DNA from: Deltaproteobacteria bacterium
Lineage (GTDB): Bacteria > Desulfobacterota > Desulfobulbia > Desulfobulbales > Desulfocapsaceae
Assembly: GCA_026388715.1 (NCBI GenBank)
Contig: JAPLJF010000032.1
Span: 19,684 to 83,683 of the forward strand
Length of the DNA: 64,000 nt
Direction: 5' to 3'
Shown here: positions 23,589-30,813 of the stretch, piece after piece
Numbering within the stretch: the first letter of the stretch is position 1
Layout: each line of letters begins with the position of its first letter
The notes under the pieces: model-generated
What the model saw: the letters and a program-made list of their open reading frames with translations, nothing else
Database searches by the model: none
Told to the model about the DNA's origin: nothing
Made by a program: the position numbers and the translations under genes

Positions 23589-24899
23589 TTACAGGTTGTC
23601 CAGCGGGCTGCGCACCGAGAGTCCAGGCCGGTTGAGCACATGGGTGTAGATCATGGTGGTGGCGACATCTGCGTGGCCCAGTAGTTCCTGTACCGTGCGG
23701 ATATCCGCACCGCCTGCCAATAGGTGGGTGGCAAAGGAGTGGCGGAGTGTGTGGGGGGTGACCCGCTGGGAAAGACCGGCCGCCCTGGCCGCCTTGCGGA
23801 TGGCATTCTGGAACGAGGCATCGTTGAGGTGATGGCGCCGCCGCAGGCCGCTGCGGGGATCAATGGCCAATTGTCGCGAGGGGAAGAACCACTGCCAGGC
23901 CCAAAGTAACCCGGCCGTGGGGATCTTGTTTTCCACCGGGACCGGTAACCAGACTCCCGGCAACTCGGCCTGTTGGTCTTCCTCAAAAAGCTGCCGCAAT
24001 CGTTCGCGGTGCTCCAGCAGAGGTGTACGCAGGCTTTCCGGTAACACGCTCACCCGATCCTTGCCGCCTTTGCCGCTGCGCACAATCAGGATTCCCTGCT
24101 CAAAATTCACATCCTGCACCCGCAGCCGCAGTAACTCCATGAGCCGCAGGCCGGCGCCGTACATGAGCTGGGCCATGAGCCGGTTGGTGCCGGACAGTTG
24201 CGCAAACAGCGCCTGGCACTCCCGCTGGCTGAGCACGGCTGGTATCCGTTTACTGAGGCGACCGGGGCGAAAGCCGGAAAAGTCTCCGGGATCGCGGCCC
24301 AAAGCTTCCCTTTGAAGAAATACCAGCGCATTCAAAGCCTGCCGTTGGGTGCTGGCTGAAATCTTTCTGTCCACAGCCAGGTGGTCGAGAAAGCCGCGGA
24401 TATCATCAGCTCCCGCCTCTTCAACAGGCCGCTCTCGCAGCCAGAAGGCAAAGCGATGGGCCCAGCCCCGGTAGGTCTGCTCGGTGCGCCACTGCAGATG
24501 TCTTCTGCGAATGACCGTCACCAGAAGCTGCTCCCATGGTGGTCCTCCCTTGTCCTTTTGCTCGACCTTGATGACCTGTTCCTGTATCGGCGGTGCAGAG
24601 GAACCTGCACTCTCTTCACCTCGCTGGATGGATGCGGCCTTAAAAAACCACCGCAGGGAAGATCGGACGGAATCCGTATTTTTGCCTTCTTCCTCCAGTG
24701 TGTGCAGATAGTCCAACACTGATTCCACCGAGGCCCGACGGTGTACGGCCTTGAGGAATTTCAGCCAGGCAAAGATGTCCTGTTCTCGTGTGCGGAGCTC
24801 GGTAGGATCAGGGTTTTCCGATTGCAGGACTTCCCGCCATCTGGGAAACGAGATTGGGGCGTTTGGAGTAGTACCGACTTTGTCTTTTGACTTTTGCAT
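23589..24899 (-). CDS. intI: integron integrase, long form
   Basis: A 436-residue tyrosine recombinase. Catalytic residues: R252 (AGLRLMELLRLR), Lys in SGKGGKDR (277/280), H383 and R386 (HTLRHSFATHLL), H409 and Y418 (LLGHADVATTMIYTH). The IntI-specific insert is present at 347-372 (IDPRSGLRRRHHLNDASFQ). About 120 extra residues at the N-terminus (WREVLQ...SVRSSLRWFFKAA) look like a second SAM-like arm-binding domain joined by a charged linker; IntI1 has 337 residues. It is transcribed away from the cassette array, the normal geometry. TATAAT lies directly before the ATG, so the true start or promoter may differ. Confidence 0.95.
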   Translation of the reverse strand: MQKSKDKVGTTPNAPISFPRWREVLQSENPDPTELRTREQDIFAWLKFLKAVHRRASVESVLDYLHTLEEEGKNTDSVRSSLRWFFKAASIQRGEESAGSSAPPIQEQVIKVEQKDKGGPPWEQLLVTVIRRRHLQWRTEQTYRGWAHRFAFWLRERPVEEAGADDIRGFLDHLAVDRKISASTQRQALNALVFLQREALGRDPGDFSGFRPGRLSKRIPAVLSQRECQALFAQLSGTNRLMAQLMYGAGLRLMELLRLRVQDVNFEQGILIVRSGKGGKDRVSVLPESLRTPLLEHRERLRQLFEEDQQAELPGVWLPVPVENKIPTAGLLWAWQWFFPSRQLAIDPRSGLRRRHHLNDASFQNAIRKAARAAGLSQRVTPHTLRHSFATHLLAGGADIRTVQELLGHADVATTMIYTHVLNRPGLSVRSPLDNL

Positions 24900-25026
24900 A
24901 TTATATAAATAGCAAATTCAGTTACTGAGTTCAAGCCCCTCTGATTTATTTAAGTGGTGAGGCATCAGGCTTTGCTGAATTTGTCATAATTAGCTGTCAA
25001 CATTAAAAATATACGGAGATATTTTC

Positions 25027-25056
25027 TTGACACCCGGAACCGGATCGGCCTATGAT
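25027..25056 (+). promoter_or_regulatory. Pc-like cassette promoter
   Basis: TTGACA, 18 bp, TATGAT reads rightward into the array and lies between intI and the attI core. The consensus -35 and near-consensus -10 suggest it drives the first cassettes. Confidence 0.65.
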
Positions 25057-25125
25057 GCAATTGATTTACTGATTTTAACTGGCCTGACTTTCGACGCGAA
25101 GACAGGCTTAATAATACTGTTGGGC
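25057..25125 (+). other. attI site (approximate)
   Basis: The core recombination sequence GTTGGGC lies at 25119-25125, where the first cassette joins. An imperfect hairpin (GCCTGaCTT...AAGaCAGGC) stands 30 bp upstream. The left boundary is assumed by analogy with other attI sites. Confidence 0.55.
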
Positions 25126-25191
25126 ATACATGGAATGTCTCTGCATGCGTGTCACAAAAAATCCTCAGAGACAAACTAAAGGAGAAAGAAA

Positions 25192-25383
25192 ATGGCTGAT
25201 CAAGTATTGAAAGACAAACGTGGTTCTACAATAGGCAGAATAATCACAGGAAGTAATGGTGTTCAAACCATTAAAGATGAGAGGGGTTCCACTAAAGGAA
25301 CTTACGACCCCAAAACTAACACAACGAAAGATCATCGAGGTTCTACTGTTGGCACAGGCAACTTACTGACTACACTTCTTTAA
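25192..25383 (+). CDS. cassette 1: small repeat protein (KDxRGSTxG repeats)
   Basis: A 63-residue protein made of three spaced copies of KDxRGSTxG (KDKRGSTIG, KDERGSTKG, KDHRGSTVG) with about 18-residue periodicity, and no signal or membrane segment. AAAGGAGAAAGAAA precedes the ATG. First cassette after attI, so it should be the best expressed. The repeat suggests a beta-hairpin or beta-helix-like fold; no function is known to me. Confidence 0.75.
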   Translation: MADQVLKDKRGSTIGRIITGSNGVQTIKDERGSTKGTYDPKTNTTKDHRGSTVGTGNLLTTLL

Positions 25384-25430
25384 TGAGACATTGTCCGAAG
25401 CCCGCCAAAACTTTACCTCAACATTGGGCA
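25384..25430 (+). other. decayed attC between cassettes 1 and 2
   Basis: The 3' core reads ATTGGGC (25422-25428 region) instead of GTTGGGC, and no matching 5' core is present. The site is probably inactive, locking cassettes 1 and 2 together. Confidence 0.4.
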
Positions 25431-25454
25431 TCATACTCAAAGGGGATGCTCTGA

Positions 25455-26276
25455 ATGTCCGTAATTATCCGAGCAGCGTTCAATAACCAGAACTGGAACG
25501 GTCAGTGTCAAAACGCTGACCGTGATCGTCGGCTGTTTCAATGCCACGAATCCGTTATTAGCACCGGATACAAAGTCACAAAGACGGGGAAATGCGCCGC
25601 CCAGTGTTGGGAGCAAAGCCTATGTTCCAATTATACTTGGCACTCAACAACTGGCGATTTCGGAGAAAGAGCAACCGGTGATGCTTACTTCGTGTATCGA
25701 GACATAGATCAAACCCTCGTGCTTTGGGGGAAGTCCGAAATTAAGAAGGCAGAAGGTAATTCTCTGACTTTCAAAAAATTTAAACCCTTATCTGAAAATG
25801 CACAGGTAAGAGGGTTGACGTACCAATACCTTGAAGAGGTAGGCGTTCCAAAATGGGGTTCTGGTACATTTCGATATATTTCTGATGAAACGTCAGAGGT
25901 TCTCGGCTCGCTAATTTCAGAGGCTGATGAAACGCTCGCTGATCCATCCGAGGAGTACTGGGACATTGAAGGCCGTCCATTGTTGAAACGTCACGTCATG
26001 AAAGAACGCTCCAGAAAACTCATTAAGGCGTTCAAGTCTCAACTCACCGACTTCTCGTGTGCTGTGTGTGGGTTTTCTTTTGAGCACACTTACGGAAATC
26101 TAGGCCTTGGCTTCGTTGAAGCACATCACACAGTACCTATCGGGGTGCTCACAGTGCAAACTAAAATTTCCGTGTCAGATCTTGTGCCGGTGTGTTCGAA
26201 TTGCCATCGCATGTTGCATCGCTCAAATCCCCCACTTACCGTGAGCGATCTTCAAATGAAGCTCAAGGGAAGCTGA
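25455..26276 (+). CDS. cassette 2: HNH endonuclease-domain protein
   Basis: A 273-residue protein with a C-terminal HNH nuclease of the zinc-ribbon kind: CAVCGF (about residues 199-204), VEAHHTVPIG, and VCSNCHRMLHR. The N-terminal 180 residues hold a domain reminiscent of restriction-type HNH enzymes (FRYISDETSEV) but I recognise no motif. Such genes are often modification-dependent restriction enzymes and would fit phage defence. It begins 20 bp after the decayed attC. Confidence 0.8.
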   Translation: MSVIIRAAFNNQNWNGQCQNADRDRRLFQCHESVISTGYKVTKTGKCAAQCWEQSLCSNYTWHSTTGDFGERATGDAYFVYRDIDQTLVLWGKSEIKKAEGNSLTFKKFKPLSENAQVRGLTYQYLEEVGVPKWGSGTFRYISDETSEVLGSLISEADETLADPSEEYWDIEGRPLLKRHVMKERSRKLIKAFKSQLTDFSCAVCGFSFEHTYGNLGLGFVEAHHTVPIGVLTVQTKISVSDLVPVCSNCHRMLHRSNPPLTVSDLQMKLKGS

Positions 26277-26284
26277 CGTATGAT

Positions 26285-26353
26285 GCCCAACCTTACGGTC
26301 AAGAGGGACTGCGCGAATACACCCTCGCGCAGCCCCTTACCTCAACGTTAGCC
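26285..26353 (+). other. attC site, cassette 2
   Basis: GCCCAAC ... GTTAGCC with inner arms CTGCGCGA/TCGCGCAG. Nearly the same as the attC of cassette 8 (two differences in 60 bp). Confidence 0.85.
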
Positions 26354-26376
26354 GTCAAAAAACAAAGGAAGAAACA

Positions 26377-27123
26377 ATGGCAGCGCACCAAATCATTCGC
26401 ATCCCCATCCTGCCGTTTGGCTTGGTAAACGCGCACCTGATCCTGAGTGCTAGTGGATGTATTCTAATTGATGCAGGGTTGCCAGGGTCGGAGTCTAAAG
26501 TTGAAAAAGTGTTAGCCCGGCACGGCCTCACATTCAAAGACATCAAGCTCATCGTGATCACCCACGCCCACGTAGATCACGCAGGGAGCGCATATGCACT
26601 GCGTGAATTGTCTCGGGCGCCTATTGTGGCTCACGCCGACGATGCCAAGCACTATAGCCGAGAAACGCCAATGACTTTTTGTCCCACCGGGTGGTTTGGT
26701 CGTCTCTTTATCAAAACGCCGCTGATGTACGAACCGTACCAAGGCTTTGTGCCGGATATACTCCTCTCGAAAAACGAAACTCTCGACCTAAATCGCTACG
26801 GAATTCCCGGTACTATCAAACACACTCCCGGCCACACGGCAGGCTCTATCTCGGTGGAGCTGCCCACTAAAGACGCCTTGGTCGGTGATCTCGTTGCGTC
26901 GGGAATTCTGTTAGGTGGGCTCATCAGAACAAGCCATGCCAAAAGCCCACCCTTCGAAGATGATCCACACACAGTAGGCTTGACGCTGCAACGTCTACTT
27001 GATTCCGGTATGGAGAACTTTTATATGGGGCATGGTGGTCCTTTAGAAGCCAGTGAAGTTCAACGTCACGTACACGCTCTGATGACAAAGAAACAAGGTT
27101 ACCATGCCGAAACAAACGGCTAA
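26377..27123 (+). CDS. cassette 3: metallo-beta-lactamase-fold hydrolase
   Basis: A 248-residue MBL-fold enzyme. Zinc motif THAHVDHAG at about residue 62, third-site HTPGHTAGS, DLVAS (the bridging Asp), and a C-terminal GHGG. This is the glyoxalase-II-like branch with no signal peptide, so not an obvious beta-lactamase. Its TAA stop is part of the attC 5' core GGCTAAC. Substrate unknown. Confidence 0.85.
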   Translation: MAAHQIIRIPILPFGLVNAHLILSASGCILIDAGLPGSESKVEKVLARHGLTFKDIKLIVITHAHVDHAGSAYALRELSRAPIVAHADDAKHYSRETPMTFCPTGWFGRLFIKTPLMYEPYQGFVPDILLSKNETLDLNRYGIPGTIKHTPGHTAGSISVELPTKDALVGDLVASGILLGGLIRTSHAKSPPFEDDPHTVGLTLQRLLDSGMENFYMGHGGPLEASEVQRHVHALMTKKQGYHAETNG

Positions 27124-27180
27124 CATGGCGTTCGAGCGGGACGCGCCAAAAGCGCGCAGCCCCTCACTTCTACGTTGGGC
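27118..27180 (+). other. attC site, cassette 3
   Basis: GGCTAAC ... GTTGGGC, with inner GCGCGcc/gCGCGC stem. The 5' core carries the stop codon of the MBL gene. Confidence 0.8.
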
Positions 27181-27186
27181 GTACAC

Positions 27187-27567
27187 ATGACAAATCGTCG
27201 TCTCACGTATGCTTGGTTGGCTGCGAATCTCGTGGGCATGGGAACTTACCTTGTGCTTGCATCAGTTCTTTGGGTCGCGCCCGAAGATCAGGGAACCCCA
27301 GGTGGACCGGGTGATGCGTTTGTTTGGTTTCTTACCGTGGTTCCAGTAATGCTCCTGTTCGCAATTGTCAATATGGTCGCGCTCCACAGGGTGATAAAGG
27401 CATACCGGCAAGGCAAACAGCTAGTGCCGATATTGCTTTGGGTAATCGTGTGCTCGTTCTGGGGTAACGTGCTCCTCTTCGATCAACTGAAATCTATGCG
27501 CTTCGTCGATTCACAATACGCCCAACCAGGCGCTCCAGGGGACGCGCCAAAAGCGGCGCGCCCCTGA
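27187..27567 (+). CDS. cassette 4: small membrane protein
   Basis: A 126-residue protein with three hydrophobic segments (about residues 10-30, 48-68, 84-103). ATG at 27187 starts 6 bp after the preceding attC. The last 16 residues (YAQPGAPGDAPKAARP) are translated from the attC of its own cassette, so reading runs through the recombination site. No family recognised. Confidence 0.65.
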   Translation: MTNRRLTYAWLAANLVGMGTYLVLASVLWVAPEDQGTPGGPGDAFVWFLTVVPVMLLFAIVNMVALHRVIKAYRQGKQLVPILLWVIVCSFWGNVLLFDQLKSMRFVDSQYAQPGAPGDAPKAARP

Positions 27568-27581
27568 GCTTTACGTTGGGC
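27520..27581 (+). other. attC site, cassette 4
   Basis: GCCCAAC ... GTTGGGC, perfect complementary cores, with inner GGGgACGCGCC/GGCGCGcCCC. It overlaps the 3' end of the membrane-protein gene. Confidence 0.9.
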
Positions 27582-27591
27582 ACCATAAGCA

Positions 27592-28224
27592 ATGAGCCAG
27601 TCTCTCGCACTCAATCCTCCGGTACGTGGTCAGTGGGCGATCCTGAATCCGCCAGGCCACGCCAAACTTGCTTTCGATTTCTTGGCCGTTGATGACCAGA
27701 GATCGCCCTACAACGGGGCGAGTTTGCTCCGGCACATTTTTTCCACCATATCCGTCGAGGCCACGCTCGCCTGGGGTAAGCCTGTCTTCGCAGTGATGGA
27801 TGGAACCGTGATTGCCGCACGCGACGGCATGCCGGATAGGGAACGCATCTCTATGGCCAGAGACCTGTTTCGGCTTATGTTCTTCGGCCCGAAGATTGCC
27901 CCTCCATTTTCCGCACTGGGCGGTAACTATGTCATTCTCAAATGCGGCGATGTCTATCCGCTCTACGCGCATTTAAAAAAAGGCTCAGTGTGTGTGCGTC
28001 CCGGAGACATAGTGCGCAGTGGCGACCAATTGGGGCTGGTTGGAAACTCGGGGTCTTCACTTCAACCCCATCTCCACTTCCAAGTCATGAATACCCCGGA
28101 GCCGTTTCCGCTATTCAAGAATCTTGTTCCATTTGTAATTTCGTCTGCGCAGAAACGTACGGAAGGCAAATGGCAGTCAGTCGAACGCGAGGGATTGGCG
28201 AATGGTGAGCATCTACGGTTGTAG
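27592..28224 (+). CDS. cassette 5: M23-family (LytM) metallopeptidase-like protein
   Basis: A 210-residue LytM-fold protein. GHAKLAFDF supplies His and Asp zinc ligands, then GNYVILK, YAHLKKGSV and LQPHLHFQV give the second HxH motif. No signal peptide, so a cytoplasmic or non-classical location. M23 enzymes cut glycine-rich peptide bonds in cell wall, but the context gives no partner. Confidence 0.82.
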   Translation: MSQSLALNPPVRGQWAILNPPGHAKLAFDFLAVDDQRSPYNGASLLRHIFSTISVEATLAWGKPVFAVMDGTVIAARDGMPDRERISMARDLFRLMFFGPKIAPPFSALGGNYVILKCGDVYPLYAHLKKGSVCVRPGDIVRSGDQLGLVGNSGSSLQPHLHFQVMNTPEPFPLFKNLVPFVISSAQKRTEGKWQSVEREGLANGEHLRL

Positions 28225-28239
28225 GCTGGCAATGGCAAC

Positions 28240-28306
28240 GCCCAACCCATCATTCCACCGGACCTGCGCGAAAAGCCGCGCAGGCCGGTGAATTCAAACG
28301 TTAGAG
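28240..28306 (+). other. attC site, cassette 5
   Basis: GCCCAAC ... GTTAGAG with inner CCGGaCCTGCGCG/CGCGCAGGCCGG. Confidence 0.8.
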
Positions 28307-28319
28307 CTACGAGGTAATT

Positions 28320-29054
28320 ATGTTCAATCTTGAAAACGAAAAAGTCTTGGTGGCAGGTGGATCGTCAGGCATCGGCCTTGCGACAGCTAAGTTACTTAGT
28401 GAAGTTGGTGCCATTGTTACCATAGGTGGGCGCGACGAAAGAAAATTGGAGCAAGCTCACCAAGTACTTGGTGCAAATGCCAATACTATTTCCTTTGATG
28501 CCAGTGATCAAAGTCAAAGACTCGCTGCGCTCGCGAAAGTGGGATCAATTGATCACTTGGTCATCGCTTTGAGTGGCGGCAAGGGTGCCGGTCCCTTTGA
28601 AAAACTACCCCCGAGTGATCTGCGTACTGGATTTGAGGCAAAGTTCTGGACCCACTTTTCGCTAGCGCAAGAGAGTCTTTCGTATCTCAACGAAAATGGG
28701 TCAATTACGTTTGTCTCTGCAATTTCAGCACGCGCTGCTAATCCAGGGACAGCAGGCTTGGCTGCAATTAATTCGGCAATTGAAGGCATGGTTAAACCGC
28801 TCGCTGTGGAGTTAAGGCCACGCAGGGTAAATGCCGTCTCGCCAGGAGTCGTTGACACTCCATGGTGGAACTGGCTCGCTTCTGAGGTGAAAGAGGAAAC
28901 TTTCAATCGTTTCGCTCAAGCCAGTCCAGTCGGCAGAGTGGGACAACCCGAAGATATCGCACAAGCAATTGTGTTCGTAATTGGAAATACCTTTATGACA
29001 GGCTGTGTGATCGAATGTGACGGTGGTCTTCGTCTCGTTGGTCAACAGCTCTAA
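28320..29054 (+). CDS. cassette 6: short-chain dehydrogenase/reductase
   Basis: A 244-residue SDR. Cofactor loop AGGSSGIGLATAK at residues 13-25; DAS and ALSGGKG in the NNAG position; the catalytic Ser in FVSAISAR, but the usual YxxxK is replaced (LAAINSAIEG), so the Tyr is missing and the enzyme may be atypical or inactive. C-terminal VIECDGG is typical. The TAA stop is provided by the attC core CTCTAAC. Confidence 0.85.
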   Translation: MFNLENEKVLVAGGSSGIGLATAKLLSEVGAIVTIGGRDERKLEQAHQVLGANANTISFDASDQSQRLAALAKVGSIDHLVIALSGGKGAGPFEKLPPSDLRTGFEAKFWTHFSLAQESLSYLNENGSITFVSAISARAANPGTAGLAAINSAIEGMVKPLAVELRPRRVNAVSPGVVDTPWWNWLASEVKEETFNRFAQASPVGRVGQPEDIAQAIVFVIGNTFMTGCVIECDGGLRLVGQQL

Positions 29055-29114
29055 CCACCCGGCTCCACACGGACCCCGCAAACGGCGCGGGTCCGGTGAG
29101 CCGGAACGTTGGCC
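29049..29114 (+). other. attC site, cassette 6
   Basis: CTCTAAC ... GTTGGCC with inner CCGGcTC...GAGCCGG and GGACCCCGC/GCGGGTCC arms. Confidence 0.8.
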
Positions 29115-29195
29115 TTCTCTAAAGCTGAAAATTGCGCTTGAAACTCCAGCAATAATACCGACAACACAAAAAAACAAATCCATATCGAAATCAGA

Positions 29196-29681
29196 ATGGG
29201 AATCTTTTGGGATATAGTTAATCATTTCACTGCCGCCGAACGGTGGATTTATGGTCTTGGGACAACCACTATTGCTATCATTTTGGGCCAATGGGTCGCA
29301 CAAAGAATTGGTCATGAGCTTTCTGTTGCTAGAGAAAAAAAGTCCATTCTCCGTTCTGCCTTCCAAAAATACAAATCCTCCTTCGCTCCTGAAATTGCCG
29401 CTGTCAGCAATAACCTTTATGCTATAGACACTTTCTCTATCGCATTTGAACGGCACGAGGCAGCCGTTGATGCTGTTCGCCCGATCTTGCCCAAAGACTA
29501 TCAACGGAAACTGCAAGAGGCATGGGACAATTACTGCGGCAAGGACAATAATCTTGGGTTTGACGCTAAAGGTTTTGTTCAAGCTACCAGTGCGACACTG
29601 TACTCTACAAATACAGAACTCTTTCAGGAGTTTAAGAAAAGATTTCATGATCTTCATAGTTGTCTCGATAAGTTGAAATAA
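29196..29681 (+). CDS. cassette 7: protein of unknown function with N-terminal membrane segment
   Basis: A 161-residue protein with one hydrophobic segment near residues 16-34 (ERWIYGLGTTTIAIILGQWVA) followed by a soluble helical region. Unannotated cassette proteins with a membrane anchor and a short C-terminal helical domain are common. The start codon is uncertain because no good ribosome site precedes it; 81 bp separate it from the preceding attC. Confidence 0.6.
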   Translation: MGIFWDIVNHFTAAERWIYGLGTTTIAIILGQWVAQRIGHELSVAREKKSILRSAFQKYKSSFAPEIAAVSNNLYAIDTFSIAFERHEAAVDAVRPILPKDYQRKLQEAWDNYCGKDNNLGFDAKGFVQATSATLYSTNTELFQEFKKRFHDLHSCLDKLK

Positions 29682-29685
29682 AAAC

Positions 29686-29750
29686 GGCCAACAATCGGCT
29701 ACACTCTGACTGCGGAAACTGCCCCGCAGCAGGTGAGCCTAGCGTTAGCC
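29686..29750 (+). other. attC site, cassette 7
   Basis: GGCCAAC ... GTTAGCC with inner GGCT...AGCC and CTGCGG/CCGCAG arms. Confidence 0.8.
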
Positions 29751-29769
29751 ATCTCAAGGGAGCAGCCGA

Positions 29770-30252
29770 ATGAAATTAGAATTTATACAAGCAACACCAG
29801 ACAACGCAAAAATTATAGGTTCACTGGTCGTCCAACTTACACAGGAAATCTGTGAGCGTACTAATGCACAACATTTCGATATTGATTTGGAAGGCACAGT
29901 TCAAAGGTGTGAAAAGTTGTTATCGGCAGGCCATTACGCAGCTATTATTGGCTGGTCAGATAATATCCCCGTTGCTGTTTCGACAATCACTGAGACTTAC
30001 GCTCTATACGCAGGTGGAAAGATAGGAGTAATCCAAGAGTTTTATGTTATCCCTGGGTTTCGCTCTTCAGGTGTCGGAGCAATGCTGATAGAGCAGGTAA
30101 GAAATTATGGACAAAAGCATGGTTGGTCGTGCATTGAGTTATGTACACCGCCACTCCCTGAGTTTGAGCGTGCATTAAGTTTTTATCAGAATAATGGTCT
30201 CGTTCCTGTTGGTGGTCGTAAAATGAGACAAAATTTAGCTTCAAATGGCTAA
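29770..30252 (+). CDS. cassette 8: GNAT acetyltransferase
   Basis: A 160-residue GNAT. IQEFYVIPGFRSSGVGAMLIEQV carries the acetyl-CoA loop (RSSGVG), and ALSFYQNNGLVPVG the C-terminal helix-strand. The AAGGGAGC site is before the ATG. Its TAA stop is the core GGCTAAC of its attC. Substrate unknown; cassette GNATs include aminoglycoside acetyltransferases but no such signature is present. Confidence 0.85.
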   Translation: MKLEFIQATPDNAKIIGSLVVQLTQEICERTNAQHFDIDLEGTVQRCEKLLSAGHYAAIIGWSDNIPVAVSTITETYALYAGGKIGVIQEFYVIPGFRSSGVGAMLIEQVRNYGQKHGWSCIELCTPPLPEFERALSFYQNNGLVPVGGRKMRQNLASNG

Positions 30253-30315
30253 CCTTACGGTCAAGAGGGGCTGCGCGAATACACCTTCGCGCAGCCCCTT
30301 ACCTCAACGTTAAGT
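30247..30315 (+). other. attC site, cassette 8
   Basis: GGCTAAC ... GTTAAGT; inner GGGGCTGCGCGA/TCGCGCAGCCCC. Almost identical with the attC of cassette 2. Confidence 0.85.
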
Positions 30316-30319
30316 GCTT

Positions 30320-30784
30320 ATGAAGTCTGTTACCCAAGAAGAAATCTCTGGTTGCGGGATAGCAAGTGTGGCGGCACTTGCAGGACACTCATACCAAGAG
30401 GCAAAAGCTGTTGCCAATAGCCTTGGCATCTTTGCCGAAGACAGCAGCCTTTGGTCAGATACTCGCTATGTGCGCGTCCTTCTCAAGCATTTTGGCATTT
30501 CAGCCAGTGAAGGCGAGCTCCCTTTTTCATCATGGGAAAAACTTCCAGACTTGGCGCTTCTTTCCATCAAGTGGCACTTGGAAGATGGGCATCCCTTTTG
30601 GCATTGGGTTATTTTTTGGCGTAGCCCAAACGGCCCAGTGGTTTTCGACTCTAAAAAGGCACTGAAAACAAACACTCGTACCGATTTTTGGCGTATAAAG
30701 CCAAAGTGGTTTATCTCCATTGAAGCCGCACCTAACATTGCGGTCAAGCGGGACGCGCAAAAAGCGGCGCGCCCCTTACCGTAA
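30320..30784 (+). CDS. cassette 9: C39-like cysteine peptidase-fold protein
   Basis: A 154-residue protein shaped like a C39 (bacteriocin-processing) peptidase: Cys in ISGCGIASVAALAG at residues 9-14, His in HPFWHWVIFW, Asp in VVFDSKKAL. There is no transporter domain. ATG at 30320 follows the attC; the last 18 residues (APNIAVKRDAQKAARPLP) come from its own attC. Function beyond the fold is unknown. Confidence 0.7.
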   Translation: MKSVTQEEISGCGIASVAALAGHSYQEAKAVANSLGIFAEDSSLWSDTRYVRVLLKHFGISASEGELPFSSWEKLPDLALLSIKWHLEDGHPFWHWVIFWRSPNGPVVFDSKKALKTNTRTDFWRIKPKWFISIEAAPNIAVKRDAQKAARPLP

Positions 30785-30792
30785 CGTTATGC
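30730..30792 (+). other. attC site, cassette 9
   Basis: ACCTAAC ... GTTATGC; inner GGGaCGCGC/GCGCGcCCC. Overlaps the C39-like gene. Confidence 0.8.
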
Positions 30793-30813
30793 TGATGATT
30801 AGGAGGGAATAAA

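Noticed and set aside
25384..25430. functional attC after cassette 1
   Set aside because: The 3' core is ATTGGGC and no 5' core pairs with it; listed only as decayed.
28812..29657. 281-residue minus-strand frame across the attC of cassette 6
   Set aside because: It would run through an attC and two plus-strand genes; no recognised domain and no start signal.
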